From CAXXOK01 sp963675365 (GTDB lineage: Bacteria > Bacillota > Clostridia > Christensenellales > Aristaeellaceae), in NCBI GenBank assembly GCA_963675365.2, contig CAXXVA010000003.1, positions 1,054,001 to 1,118,000 of the forward strand: 64,000 bases of DNA. Reading direction: 5' to 3'. The position numbers and the translations under genes were made by a program. Positions 32,910 through 44,841 of this stretch are shown in pieces. Below the pieces are notes generated by a model that saw nothing but the letters and a program-made list of their open reading frames with translations, searched no databases and had not been told where the DNA came from. Positions within the stretch are counted from its first letter, which is position 1. Every line of letters begins with the position of its first letter.

Positions 32910-33857
32910 TTACGAAAGGCGGATGGGTACGGGGACGTTTTCCATCACGGCGATCAGGATGCGGTCCGAGGTGATGCCTTTCATCTTCGCTTCGGGGTTG
33001 GGCAGAATACGGTGTGAAAGCACCGGAAGCGCCATGCGCTGCACGTCCTCCGGCAGTATATAGTCGCGGTCATTTAAAAGCGCACAGGCCTGCGCGCCGC
33101 GGATTAAGGCAATTGCGCCGCGCGTGGATACGCCAAGCTGCAAAGAAGGGTGGGTTCGGGTCATCGCGGCGATATTGGCAACATAATGGCGCACTTCCTT
33201 GGAGCAGTATACCGTGCCGATCATATCCTGCATCGCTACCACGTCGTCGGCCGAGCAGACGGCCTGTAGGTTGTCCTGCGGCTTCTCGGTGCCGGAAAAG
33301 CGGTCCAGAACCGCCATTTCCTCCTCCATCGTCGGGTAGCCCATGGAGATGCGCAGGAAAAAGCGGTCCATCTGCGCTTCGGGCAGCGGATACGTGCCGA
33401 CGAACTCGCCCGGGTTTTGCGTGGCAAGCACCATAAAAGGCTTTGGAAGCGGATGGGTAACGCTGTCCACGGTGACCTGGAATTCTTCCATGACTTCCAA
33501 AAGCGAGGATTGGGTTTTGGGCGAGGTGCGGTTGATTTCGTCGGCCAGCACGATCTGGCACATGACGGCACCGGGGTGGAACTCCATTTCCCCCGTTTTA
33601 AAATTGACCATGGTAAAGCCCGTTACGTCGCTTGGAACGACGTCGGGCGTAAATTGAATACGGTTAAAACTGCAGTCCAAAGACTTGGCTAAACAGGAGA
33701 CCATCGTGGTTTTTCCGGTGCCCGGAACGTCCTCGATCAGCACATGCCCTTTGCAGAGCATTGCAATCAGCGCCAGCTCAATCGCTTCTTCTTTACCGAC
33801 GATCACACGCCCGATATTTTGTTTCAAAGCACTGATGATCTGCCTGGGATTGAGCAT
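32910..33857 (-). CDS. MoxR-family AAA ATPase
   Basis: This 315-residue AAA+ chaperone ATPase has Walker A DVPGTGKTT, sensor and Walker B VLADEINRTSPKTQ, MEEFQVTVD and the arginine-finger region QMDRFFLRISMGYP. A C-terminal lid contains LGVSTRGAIALIRGAQA. MoxR proteins drive maturation or insertion of partner complexes together with DUF58 proteins. AAGGGG lies eight bases before the ATG. It is first in the operon, behind a good promoter at 33895-33923. Confidence 0.93.
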   Translation of the reverse strand: MLNPRQIISALKQNIGRVIVGKEEAIELALIAMLCKGHVLIEDVPGTGKTTMVSCLAKSLDCSFNRIQFTPDVVPSDVTGFTMVNFKTGEMEFHPGAVMCQIVLADEINRTSPKTQSSLLEVMEEFQVTVDSVTHPLPKPFMVLATQNPGEFVGTYPLPEAQMDRFFLRISMGYPTMEEEMAVLDRFSGTEKPQDNLQAVCSADDVVAMQDMIGTVYCSKEVRHYVANIAAMTRTHPSLQLGVSTRGAIALIRGAQACALLNDRDYILPEDVQRMALPVLSHRILPNPEAKMKGITSDRILIAVMENVPVPIRLS

Positions 33858-33894
33858 AAAAAATGGCCCCTTTTCATACGTTTTGTGCCGTATC

Positions 33895-33923
33895 AGTATA
33901 TCTTATTTAATAGGTATTTACAA
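33895..33923 (-). promoter_or_regulatory. Promoter of the moxR operon
   Basis: Minus strand TTGTAA (plus 33918-33923), 17 bases, TATACT (plus 33895-33900). Confidence 0.65.
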
Positions 33924-33953
33924 TACTGTAACAGAAGTTTTAACAATCCTCAT

Positions 33954-33981
33954 TTGCCTTTCCGGGCAATCATGGTATAAT
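33954..33981 (+). promoter_or_regulatory. Promoter of the coiled-coil protein gene
   Basis: TTGCCT (33954-33959), 16 bases, TATAAT (33976-33981), 44 bases before the ATG. Confidence 0.65.
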
Positions 33982-34025
33982 GTAAAAAATGAATTCTCGA
34001 ATAAAACGAATACGGAGGGAATACC

Positions 34026-34850
34026 ATGTCTGAAAAAACTCCTGCGACAAAATCTAAACTCTCCCCGCTGATCGTGCTGTTGTGCATTGTTCTTGTAGCG
34101 GCTATCGTTTTCGGAGTCATCACGTATCTTGACAAAAACGAATTATCGGCCCAAAAAGACGAGCTGAGCGAAACCCTCGCCCAGGAGCAAGCCGCCAACG
34201 AGGAGCTGACGACGGCAAAGGCGGATTCGGACGCTTACGCGGCGGGTCTCGAAACCGATGTAGCTTCCCTGAACGACAAACTGGCGGCCTCGGAAGCACA
34301 GGTTACGGCTTCGGAAGAAGAGCTGACAGCGAAAACCGACGAACTGGATGTGGCACAGGGCCAGATACTGTATATCCAGGGTCAGCTGACGATCGCCGAA
34401 AAAAAGCTTGAAAAGAGCGAGACCGATTTGGCGACAGCGAACACCTCGCTGACCGATTCGCTGGCAACCGTTGCGGACCTGCAGGCTACGCTGGCCACAG
34501 CCGAGTCCGACGGGCTTGCCAAGGATGCGGACATCGCCGCTCTGGAAGCGCAGCTTGCCGAAGTGCAGGCCTCGCTCGCCGACACCCAGACGGCTTTGAC
34601 GGACGGGCAGACGGCGCTGACCGACGCCCAGGCGGAGGCACAGACGGCACAGGCTGAGTTGAACGCCCAGAGCGGAACGCTTTTATTCACCGAGGGTAAG
34701 CTTTCACTGGCGGAAGCCAAGCTGACCAAAGCGGAAAGCATGCTTGCGGACTCCGACGCTTCCCTTACCGAAGCGCTTCAGAAGATCGACGAACTGAACG
34801 CGACGATCGAAGAACTGCAGGCTGCCCTCGCGGCGCCGGCGGCAAACTAA
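34026..34850 (+). CDS. Membrane-anchored coiled-coil protein
   Basis: This 274-residue protein has a short cytoplasmic N-terminus, one membrane helix (about residues 16-38, LIVLLCIVLVAAIVFGVIT) and then an almost unbroken Ala/Glu/Leu/Thr-rich coiled coil to the end. Repeating blocks such as ALTDGQTALTDAQAEAQTA and SLAEAKLTKAESML show internal heptad duplication. No enzymatic domain is visible. It is probably an extracytoplasmic spacer or envelope-associated structural protein. GGAGGG precedes the ATG. It is a single-gene unit with its own promoter and terminator, divergent from moxR. Confidence 0.75.
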   Translation: MSEKTPATKSKLSPLIVLLCIVLVAAIVFGVITYLDKNELSAQKDELSETLAQEQAANEELTTAKADSDAYAAGLETDVASLNDKLAASEAQVTASEEELTAKTDELDVAQGQILYIQGQLTIAEKKLEKSETDLATANTSLTDSLATVADLQATLATAESDGLAKDADIAALEAQLAEVQASLADTQTALTDGQTALTDAQAEAQTAQAELNAQSGTLLFTEGKLSLAEAKLTKAESMLADSDASLTEALQKIDELNATIEELQAALAAPAAN

Positions 34851-34874
34851 GCTTCACTGCATTATTTCAAAACC

Positions 34875-34902
34875 AAAACCCCCGCATGCATGCGGGGGTT
34901 TT
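34875..34902. terminator. Bidirectional terminator between coiled-coil gene and lysA
   Basis: The palindrome CCCCCGCATGCATGCGGGGG (34879-34898) is flanked by AAAA and TTTT. Confidence 0.88.
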
Positions 34903-34919
34903 CTAAGCGAAGGTTTCTG

Positions 34920-36185
34920 TTACGGTTGTAATTTCTTCCACACGGGATCGACGTCCAGCACCGCGAAATAATCGGCCGGGGTTTCCGCCCGCCGGATCAG
35001 TTTAAAGCCTCCGTCCTCCTGCAAAAGCACCTCTTTGCAGCGCAGCTTGCCGTTGTAGTTATAGCCCATGCTCAGGCAGTGCGCGCCCGCATCGTGGATC
35101 ACCAGTATATCGCCGATCCCGGCCTTGGGCAGCATGCGGTCAATGGCGAATTTATCGTTGTTTTCGCAAAGCGAGCCGATGACGTCCACCTTCTCGTCAT
35201 GGGGAAGGCTTTCCTTGCCGACGATGGTCATATGGTGGTACGCGCCGTACATAGCGGGCCGCAGCAGATCGCACGCGCTGGCGTCCAGCCCCAAATAATG
35301 CTTGTAGATATTCTTTTCATGCGTGATGTGCGTCACCAGCCACCCGTGTGCGGCGGTCATATAGCGGCCAAGCTCGGTTTTGATGGCGACGCCTTCGATA
35401 TTGTTTTGCACGAAAACCTTCTCGTACGCTTTGCGCACGCCCGCGCCGATGGCCTCGACGTTGGCCTCGTCCTCGTCGGGCTTGTACGGAACGCCAACGC
35501 CGCCGGACAGGTTGATGAACGCAATATCAAGACCGCTTTCCTGGCGCAACTCGACGCCGGTTTCAAACAGCAATTCCGCAAGCGCGGGATAATAATGCGG
35601 ATCGGTGGTATTGCTGGACAAAAACGCGTGCAGACCGAAGCGCTTGACCCCTTCGTGCTTTAAAATCATGATCGCTTCGGACAGCTGGTCGCGCGTCATG
35701 CCGTATTTAGCGTCGCCCGGATCACCCATGATGGCGTTGCCAACGCGGAAATGCCCGCCCGGATTGTAGCGCAGGCAGATCGTTTCGGGAATGCCGCCGT
35801 TTTGTTTCAGCTCTTCAATATGGGTGATATCGTCCAGATTGACAAACGCGTTCAGCTTTCGCGCAAGCGCAAACTCGCGCGGAGGGACCACGTTTGCGGA
35901 AAACATGATGTCCCCGCCCTGGAAGCCGCAGGCTTCGGCGAGCATCAGCTCGGTTTCGCTTGCGCAGTCCAGGCCGCAGCCTTCCTCTTTCAGGATGCGC
36001 AGAATGGCGGGAGTCGGCAGCGCTTTGACCGCGAAATACTCCTTGAAATCCTCACACCATGAAAACGCCCGCTGCCAGCGCCTGGCTGTGGAACGGATTC
36101 CCTGCTCATCGTACAGATAAAACGGTGTGGAAAACGCCTTGCACGCGTCGATGAACACGGAATCGGGAAGTGAAAAGTTCGGCAT
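34920..36185 (-). CDS. lysA: Diaminopimelate decarboxylase-like PLP enzyme
   Basis: This 421-residue fold-III decarboxylase would catalyse the last step of lysine synthesis. The PLP lysine is in FAVKALPTPAIL, and the barrel motifs LDCASETEL, LSGGVGVPY and ELGRYM follow. The catalytic Cys is in GSLCENNDKFA, and HDAGAHCLSMGYNYNGKLR is the C-terminal substrate motif. The usual HIGS PLP loop is altered (HAFLSSNT), so a variant substrate is possible. The ATG at 36185 has GGAGG seven bases upstream; a TTG two codons earlier is too close to it. No lysine riboswitch is visible in its short leader. Confidence 0.85.
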   Translation of the reverse strand: MPNFSLPDSVFIDACKAFSTPFYLYDEQGIRSTARRWQRAFSWCEDFKEYFAVKALPTPAILRILKEEGCGLDCASETELMLAEACGFQGGDIMFSANVVPPREFALARKLNAFVNLDDITHIEELKQNGGIPETICLRYNPGGHFRVGNAIMGDPGDAKYGMTRDQLSEAIMILKHEGVKRFGLHAFLSSNTTDPHYYPALAELLFETGVELRQESGLDIAFINLSGGVGVPYKPDEDEANVEAIGAGVRKAYEKVFVQNNIEGVAIKTELGRYMTAAHGWLVTHITHEKNIYKHYLGLDASACDLLRPAMYGAYHHMTIVGKESLPHDEKVDVIGSLCENNDKFAIDRMLPKAGIGDILVIHDAGAHCLSMGYNYNGKLRCKEVLLQEDGGFKLIRRAETPADYFAVLDVDPVWKKLQP

Positions 36186-36218
36186 GGACAATCCTCCCTC
36201 GGGTCTTTAATGCACTAA

Positions 36219-36248
36219 AGTGTAGCAAGGCGGGACGGGTATTGTCAA
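36219..36248 (-). promoter_or_regulatory. Promoter of lysA
   Basis: Minus strand TTGACA (plus 36243-36248), 18 bases, TACACT (plus 36219-36224). An imperfect dyad TTTAGTGCATTAAA lies at the start site. Confidence 0.65.
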
Positions 36249-36307
36249 CATTCCCGGAAAGTTTTCTTTTCGTATCGCGAAAACAGCGCGGGATTTTAGA
36301 AATCCGC

Positions 36308-36336
36308 TTGCATTTTCAGATACGGCATGCTACAAT
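36308..36336 (+). promoter_or_regulatory. Promoter of rpsT
   Basis: TTGCAT (36308-36313), 17 bases, TACAAT (36331-36336). Confidence 0.7.
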
Positions 36337-36376
36337 ATGCCTTGCGAATTTTATGAAACAGAGGAGGTGAAACACG

Positions 36377-36640
36377 TTGCCCAATATCAAGTCCGCCATG
36401 AAACGCGTAAAGGTGAGCGAGAAGAAAAATCTTCGCAACCGCATTGTGAAATCCAAGGTCAAAACCGCGATGAAGAAGTTTGACGCGGAGATTGCGGAAA
36501 ACCCCGCAAACGCAGGCGCACAGTACAGCGCAACCACCTCCGCTATCGATAAGGCCGCCGCCAAAGGAATCGTGCACAAGAACACGGCCAACCGCAAGAA
36601 GGCAAGGCTGGCAAAGCAAATGGCAAAGGCCGCGCAGTAA
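36377..36640 (+). CDS. rpsT: 30S ribosomal protein S20
   Basis: This 87-residue basic protein binds 16S rRNA early in 30S assembly. PNIKSAMKRVKVSEKKNLRN at the start and the C-terminal KGIVHKNTANRKKARLAKQM are diagnostic of S20. The start codon is TTG at 36377 with GAGGAGGTG eight bases upstream; TTG or UUG starts are common for rpsT and are linked to autoregulation in Escherichia coli. It is monocistronic, between its own promoter and a strong terminator. Confidence 0.96.
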   Translation: MPNIKSAMKRVKVSEKKNLRNRIVKSKVKTAMKKFDAEIAENPANAGAQYSATTSAIDKAAAKGIVHKNTANRKKARLAKQMAKAAQ

Positions 36641-36650
36641 GCAGGTATTG

Positions 36651-36680
36651 AAAAGAGGCTGACGATCGTCAGCCTCTTTT
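36651..36680. terminator. Bidirectional terminator between rpsT and the topoisomerase operon
   Basis: AAAAGAGGCTGAC (36651-36663) pairs with GTCAGCCTCTTTT (36668-36680) around GATC; T and A tracts serve both strands. Confidence 0.88.
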
Positions 36681-36686
36681 ATTGTC

Positions 36687-39236
<2,550 letters not shown>

Positions 39237-39243
39237 ATTTTCT

Positions 39244-41256
<2,013 letters not shown>

Positions 41257-41299
41257 TCCCTCTCTCCTCACTTGTTTTCAAATGCTTTTAACCTGAATA

Positions 41300-41328
41300 A
41301 TTATAGCATATTTTGTGCCTTTTCACAA
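41300..41328 (-). promoter_or_regulatory. Promoter of the topoisomerase operon
   Basis: Minus strand TTGTGA (plus 41323-41328), 17 bases, TATAAT (plus 41300-41305). Confidence 0.7.
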
Positions 41329-41330
41329 GA

Positions 41331-41360
41331 AAACGCCCCTATACACTCAGTATATAGAGG
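41331..41360 (-). terminator. Terminator after tyrS
   Basis: On the minus strand CCTCTATA pairs with TATAGGGG (plus 41336-41360), followed by GTTTTCTTG. The stem includes a G-T pair and is only moderately strong. Confidence 0.55.
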
Positions 41361-41375
41361 CAGTTGAAACGCTTG

Positions 41376-42599
41376 TTACGCAAGCATTAGCCTGCAGTAG
41401 CTCTTCTTGCCCTTGCGCAGCATCAGGCCGTCGGAACCGAACTGCTCCGGGGTGATCAGCGCGTCGATATCGGTGACCTTTTCGTCGTTGACCGCCACAG
41501 CCCCTGCTTCCACCATCTTGCGCGCTTCGCCGCGGCTTTTGCACAGGCCGCACTCCGACAGCCAGGTGGTCACGCGGCCGTCCTCCTTCAGTATTGCGGG
41601 ATCCACGGTATAGGTCGGGACGTTATCCATGCTGCCCATGCCGCCGAACAGCGCCTTGGATGCGTCGATGGCTTTATTGGCCTCGTCCTCGCCGTGGATC
41701 AGCTTGGTCATCTCGAAAGCGAGCACCTTTTTGGCCTCGTTGATTTCGCTGTCCTTGAGCGCGCTGAGCCTGCGCACCTCGTCCATCGGGACGAAGGTCA
41801 GCAGCCGCAGGTACATCTCCACATCCGCGTCGGGTACGTTGCGCCAGTACTGGTAAAACTCGTAGGGCGTGGTGCGCTCCGGGTCGAGCCACAGCGCGCC
41901 TTTTTCGGTCTTGCCCATTTTCTGGCCGGAGGCGGTCATGATCAGCTTGTTGGTCAGGGCGTAAGCGTCCTCACGTTCCTTGCGGCGGATGAGGTCCGCG
42001 CCCGCGAGGATATTCGACCACTGGTCGTCTCCGCCGATCTGCAAGCGGCAGTTGTAGCGCCGGAACAGCTCCAGAAAGTCGTAGCTCTGCATGAGCATGT
42101 AATTGAACTCCAGGAACGTCAGCCCCACTTCCAGCCTGCGCTTGTAGCACTCGGCGGTCAGCATCCGGTTGACGGAAAAGTACACGCCGATATCGCGCAG
42201 AAACTCCACATAGTTCAGGTTCAACAGCCAGTCCGCGTTGTTGGGCATAATGGCCTTGCCTTCGCTGAAATCCAGAAGCGGGCTGATCTGCTTTTTAATG
42301 GTTTCGATGTTTTTGTCGATGGTCTCCTTGGTCAGCATCTGCCGGAGCTCGGACTTCCCGCTGGGATCGCCGACCATGGCCGTGCCACCGCCGCAGAGGA
42401 TAATCGGCCTGTGCCCCGCCTGCTGCAGGCGACGGGCGAAGATCACCGGTACGATATGACCGATATGCAGGCTGTCCGCCGTGGGATCTATGCCGACGTA
42501 GAAGGTCATCGGCTCCTTTTCCATCGCCTTGTACAGGTCTTCTTCAAAGGTAATCTGCGCGATGATGCCGCGCTCCTTGAGTTCGTCCAGTATATGCAT
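41376..42599 (-). CDS. tyrS: Tyrosyl-tRNA synthetase
   Basis: This 407-residue class I synthetase charges tRNA-Tyr. The HIGH signature is in DSLHIGHIVPV, the KMSKS loop is GQKMGKTEKGALW, and an S4 RNA-binding domain ends the protein (AVAVNDEKVTDIDALI). The length and N-terminus match the TyrZ/TyrS2 branch, in which the tyrosine pocket contains YVGIDPTADSLH. AAGGAG precedes the ATG. It lies 13 bases after an aminotransferase gene and is controlled by the tyrosine T-box at 43815-44073. Confidence 0.95.
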   Translation of the reverse strand: MHILDELKERGIIAQITFEEDLYKAMEKEPMTFYVGIDPTADSLHIGHIVPVIFARRLQQAGHRPIILCGGGTAMVGDPSGKSELRQMLTKETIDKNIETIKKQISPLLDFSEGKAIMPNNADWLLNLNYVEFLRDIGVYFSVNRMLTAECYKRRLEVGLTFLEFNYMLMQSYDFLELFRRYNCRLQIGGDDQWSNILAGADLIRRKEREDAYALTNKLIMTASGQKMGKTEKGALWLDPERTTPYEFYQYWRNVPDADVEMYLRLLTFVPMDEVRRLSALKDSEINEAKKVLAFEMTKLIHGEDEANKAIDASKALFGGMGSMDNVPTYTVDPAILKEDGRVTTWLSECGLCKSRGEARKMVEAGAVAVNDEKVTDIDALITPEQFGSDGLMLRKGKKSYCRLMLA

Positions 42600-42612
42600 T
42601 GAAAATCACTCC

Positions 42613-43797
42613 TTATTTGGTTTGAAACAGCGTCCGCAGGATTCCCATTCCGGTTTTGATCTGTTCCAGGGTGCTGTTGGAAAAGTTCAGGCGAAGGGTG
42701 TTGTGGTGTCCGCCGTTTGGATAGAAATGCGTCCCCGGCACATACGCCACGCCGCTTTCCACCGCGTCCTGAAAGCGTTCGGTCGCGCTGAAGCCTTCGG
42801 GCAGCGTGCAGAAGATGAACAGGCCGCCTTGCGGATTGGTGTGCTGTGTGCCCTGGGGAAAGGTTTTCAGTTCTGCAAGCATCGCGTGCATTTTGTCACG
42901 GTAAGCGCCCAGAATGGAGTGCAGGTGCGGGTGCAGGAGCTGCCTGCGCAGAAACTGGTCGATGATCGCCTGGGTTAACAGCGGCGTGTGCAGATCCGAG
43001 CCCTGCTTGCCGATGGTGCACTTGCGGATGATCTCCTCGTGCCCCACCATATAGCCCACGCGCATACCCGGGCTGACGAGCTTGGAAAAACTGCCAAGGT
43101 ACACCACGTGATCCGAGGTATCGAAATGCTTTACGGAGGGCAGGGGCTGCCCGTCGTAGCGCAGATCGCGGTAGGGATCGTCCTCTATGACCAGAAAACC
43201 GTACTGGTCGGCCATTTCGGCGATGCGTTTGCGCCTGTCCGCGGCGAGCGTCCGGCCCGTGGGATTCTGGAAAGTCGGGATGCAGTACAGCGCCTTGGGG
43301 TGATGCGTCTTCACCGCTTCTTCCAGCGCGTCAATCAAAAGCCCGTCCTCGTCGCTTTCCACAGGCACGAGATTGAGCTGATACAACCGCATGGTCTGCA
43401 TATTTCCAAGAAAGGTCGGCGCCTCGGTCAGCACCGTATCGCCGGGGTTGAACAGCGCCTTGCATAGAAGATCCACGCCCTGCGAGGATCCCGTCAGCGG
43501 CAGGATGTTCTTCCGCTCCGCCGGAAAATCGTAATCCTCCCGCAGATAGGTTTCCAAGCTTTCCACAAACGGCGGATAGCCTTCGGTCGCACCGTACTGG
43601 AGTATGCGCTTGCCGTCGGAAAGCAGCACGTCTTTTGCGATTCCCGCGCACAGCGCATCGGGCAGGGCGTCGCTTGATGGATTGCCGCCCGCGAAGCTGA
43701 TCACGCCGGGGCGTGCGAGTACCTTGAAAATATCGCGGATCGCGCTGCCGCTGATCCCCTCAAATCGGTTCGCAAACGAAATTCCCTTTGGCAGCAT
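42613..43797 (-). CDS. PLP-dependent aminotransferase (aromatic/2-aminoadipate type)
   Basis: This 394-residue fold-I aminotransferase is of the class found in MocR C-terminal domains and 2-aminoadipate/kynurenine transaminases: VISFAGGNPSSDALP, YGATEGYPPFVESL, CIPTFQNPTGRTL, IEDDPYRDLRYD, the PLP lysine in LGSFSKLVSPGMRVGYM, and LRLNFSN. AAGGAGG lies eight bases before the ATG at 43797; a longer reading runs back through the T-box and is spurious. Control by a Tyr-specific T-box and cotranscription with tyrS suggest it makes tyrosine from 4-hydroxyphenylpyruvate; that is inference. Confidence 0.88.
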   Translation of the reverse strand: MLPKGISFANRFEGISGSAIRDIFKVLARPGVISFAGGNPSSDALPDALCAGIAKDVLLSDGKRILQYGATEGYPPFVESLETYLREDYDFPAERKNILPLTGSSQGVDLLCKALFNPGDTVLTEAPTFLGNMQTMRLYQLNLVPVESDEDGLLIDALEEAVKTHHPKALYCIPTFQNPTGRTLAADRRKRIAEMADQYGFLVIEDDPYRDLRYDGQPLPSVKHFDTSDHVVYLGSFSKLVSPGMRVGYMVGHEEIIRKCTIGKQGSDLHTPLLTQAIIDQFLRRQLLHPHLHSILGAYRDKMHAMLAELKTFPQGTQHTNPQGGLFIFCTLPEGFSATERFQDAVESGVAYVPGTHFYPNGGHHNTLRLNFSNSTLEQIKTGMGILRTLFQTK

Positions 43798-43814
43798 GCC
43801 ATTCCCCTCCTTAC

Positions 43815-44073
43815 TGAAAAAAAAACCGCCTTCCCCACACAGGGAGAAGGCGTGTAAACGCGGTACCACTTCCACTTCGGTATCCCCTCGCGGGCATACC
43901 CTTGCAAAGAACGATGTTCTTCTGCGCTGTAACCGGCGCACCGTCGGCCGCCTACTCGTTGCCTTTCGGGACCTCGCTCCGGGATGTATTCGCCGCCGCC
44001 TCGCCGCCTTCTTACACCAACCGAAGGCTCTCTTTAGGCTCAAGCAACGGGTACTGCTTCCCATCCTTGCGTT
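43815..44073 (-). promoter_or_regulatory. Tyrosine-specific T-box leader
   Basis: Read on the minus strand, Stem I contains AGTA, the AGAGAG motif and GGTTGGTGTAAGA. The specifier loop reads GAA-TAC-A (TAC at plus 43986-43988, a tyrosine codon). The conserved T-box GTGGTACCGCG is at plus 43859-43869, and a terminator CGCCTT...AAGGCG with nine T (plus 43818-43852) follows. Uncharged tRNA-Tyr would pair with specifier and T-box, forming the antiterminator and turning on the aminotransferase and tyrS. Confidence 0.93.
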
Positions 44074-44079
44074 ACAGGC

Positions 44080-44109
44080 ATTATACGGCAGGAGGCGCGG
44101 GCATGTCAA
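44080..44109 (-). promoter_or_regulatory. Promoter of the tyrosine T-box operon
   Basis: Minus strand TTGACA (plus 44104-44109), 18 bases, TATAAT (plus 44080-44085): both hexamers are consensus. Confidence 0.8.
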
Positions 44110-44189
44110 GCGCGGCAAAAGCAACTGGCGTTTTGTTTTGGGAAGCCTTTACGATGATGCCTCGCAATCTCTGTGCGAAAATAATAAAA

Positions 44190-44215
44190 ATGAGAATTAC
44201 ATGAGAATTACATGA
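44190..44215 (+). repeat. Tandem 11-bp repeat upstream of the feo promoter
   Basis: ATGAGAATTAC occurs twice in direct succession (44190-44200, 44201-44211), followed by ATGA. It lies just upstream of the -35 box and has helical-turn spacing, so it may be an activator site or UP-like element. Confidence 0.5.
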
Positions 44216-44223
44216 AAACCCTA

Positions 44224-44253
44224 TTGACTTTTTTAAGTTAGAGATGTTAAACT
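44224..44253 (+). promoter_or_regulatory. Candidate promoter of the feo operon
   Basis: TTGACT (44224-44229), 18 bases, TAAACT (44248-44253). Operator copy 1 covers the spacer and -10. Confidence 0.5.
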
Positions 44254-44254
44254 C
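44235..44254 (+). promoter_or_regulatory. Iron-regulator operator, copy 1
   Basis: AAGTTAGAGATGTTAAACTC: 20-bp partial dyad matching the two other copies in the feo region (AAGTTA....TG...TAACTT pattern). It overlaps the promoter. Confidence 0.55.
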
Positions 44255-44266
44255 TACTGGGAACTG

Positions 44267-44286
44267 AAGTTAAACGTGTCTAACTT
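44267..44286 (+). promoter_or_regulatory. Iron-regulator operator, copy 2
   Basis: AAGTTAAACGTGTCTAACTT: perfect AAGTTA/TAACTT half-sites with an 8-bp centre. Its centre is 32 bp from copy 1, about three helical turns, and it lies between promoter and feoA. Confidence 0.65.
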
Positions 44287-44312
44287 TGGAATCACGATTG
44301 AGGAGGACACAT

Positions 44313-44525
44313 ATGATGCCCCTGTCTATGGTATCTGTCGGCGATGTGAATATCATCAAAAAAATCACCGGTCGCGACGATGTTCGCAAGCATCTGGCAA
44401 ACTTGGGTTTTGTGGTTGGCGAACAGGTAACGGTTGTCAATCAGCTGGGCGGAAACATGATTTTATCCATCAAAAACAGCCGCGTCGCGTTGGACCGCAC
44501 TTTAACAATGCGCATTATGGTATAA
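44313..44525 (+). CDS. feoA: FeoA-domain protein (first copy)
   Basis: This 70-residue SH3-like FeoA protein is an accessory factor for the FeoB ferrous iron channel. Typical features are GDVNIIKKITGRDDVRKHLANLGFVVGEQVTVV and NMILSIKNSRVALDRTLTMRIMV (motif regions KHLANLGFVVG and NSRVALD). GAGGAGG lies seven bases before the ATG at 44313 (a second ATG follows directly). It is the first gene of the iron operon; two feoA genes in tandem before feoB are common in clostridia. Confidence 0.9.
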   Translation: MMPLSMVSVGDVNIIKKITGRDDVRKHLANLGFVVGEQVTVVNQLGGNMILSIKNSRVALDRTLTMRIMV

Positions 44526-44537
44526 AGGAGACAGGCA

Positions 44538-44762
44538 ATGAGAACACTAAAGGACGTCAAGGTTGGCAACCACGCAGTGATCGCGAAGCTGCACGGCGAA
44601 GGCGCGCTCAAGCGCAGGATTATGGACATGGGTCTCACCAAGGGCACAGAAGTTTATATACGCAAAGTCGCCCCCCTTGGTGATCCGATAGAAATGACGG
44701 TACGGGGATACGAGCTTTCCATTCGAAAGAGCGACGCCGAAAAGATTGAAGTCGAAGCTTGA
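44538..44762 (+). CDS. feoA: FeoA-domain protein (second copy)
   Basis: This 74-residue FeoA homologue has RTLKDVKVGNHAVIAKL, then LKRRIMDMGLTKGTEVYI, PLGDPIEMTVRGYELSIR and a C-terminal DAEKIEVE, the classical FeoA pattern. It is closer to the consensus than the first copy. AAAGGAG lies ten bases before the ATG. It is followed by a small GC-rich stem with a T-tract and another operator, so feoB may be independently controlled. Confidence 0.93.
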   Translation: MRTLKDVKVGNHAVIAKLHGEGALKRRIMDMGLTKGTEVYIRKVAPLGDPIEMTVRGYELSIRKSDAEKIEVEA

Positions 44763-44763
44763 T

Positions 44764-44786
44764 GCGGTTCAAACCGCTTTTCCTTT
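44764..44786 (+). terminator. Weak intrinsic terminator/attenuator between feoA and feoB
   Basis: GCGGT (44764-44768) and ACCGC (44773-44777) close TCAA and are followed by TTTTCCTTT. The stem is short, so partial termination is likelier than full. Confidence 0.45.
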
Positions 44787-44792
44787 GCCCCA

Positions 44793-44812
44793 TAGTTAGA
44801 GTTGACTAACTT
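44793..44812 (+). promoter_or_regulatory. Iron-regulator operator, copy 3, before feoB
   Basis: TAGTTAGAGTTGACTAACTT: half-sites AGTTAG/CTAACT around AGTTGA. It matches copies 1 and 2 in 13 or more positions and lies 30 bases before feoB. It contains a TTGACT that could be a -35, though no good -10 follows. Confidence 0.6.
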
Positions 44813-44841
44813 CTGTTGTATTTAATGAGGAGGAACACCCC

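Noticed and set aside
36186..36376. Lysine riboswitch before lysA
   Set aside because: The leader is too short (about 30 nt from the promoter) and shows none of the conserved lysine-aptamer elements.
42613..44124. N-terminal extension of the aminotransferase through the T-box
   Set aside because: The extra residues are translated T-box structure; the ATG at 43797 has a good ribosome binding site and the family's normal N-terminus.
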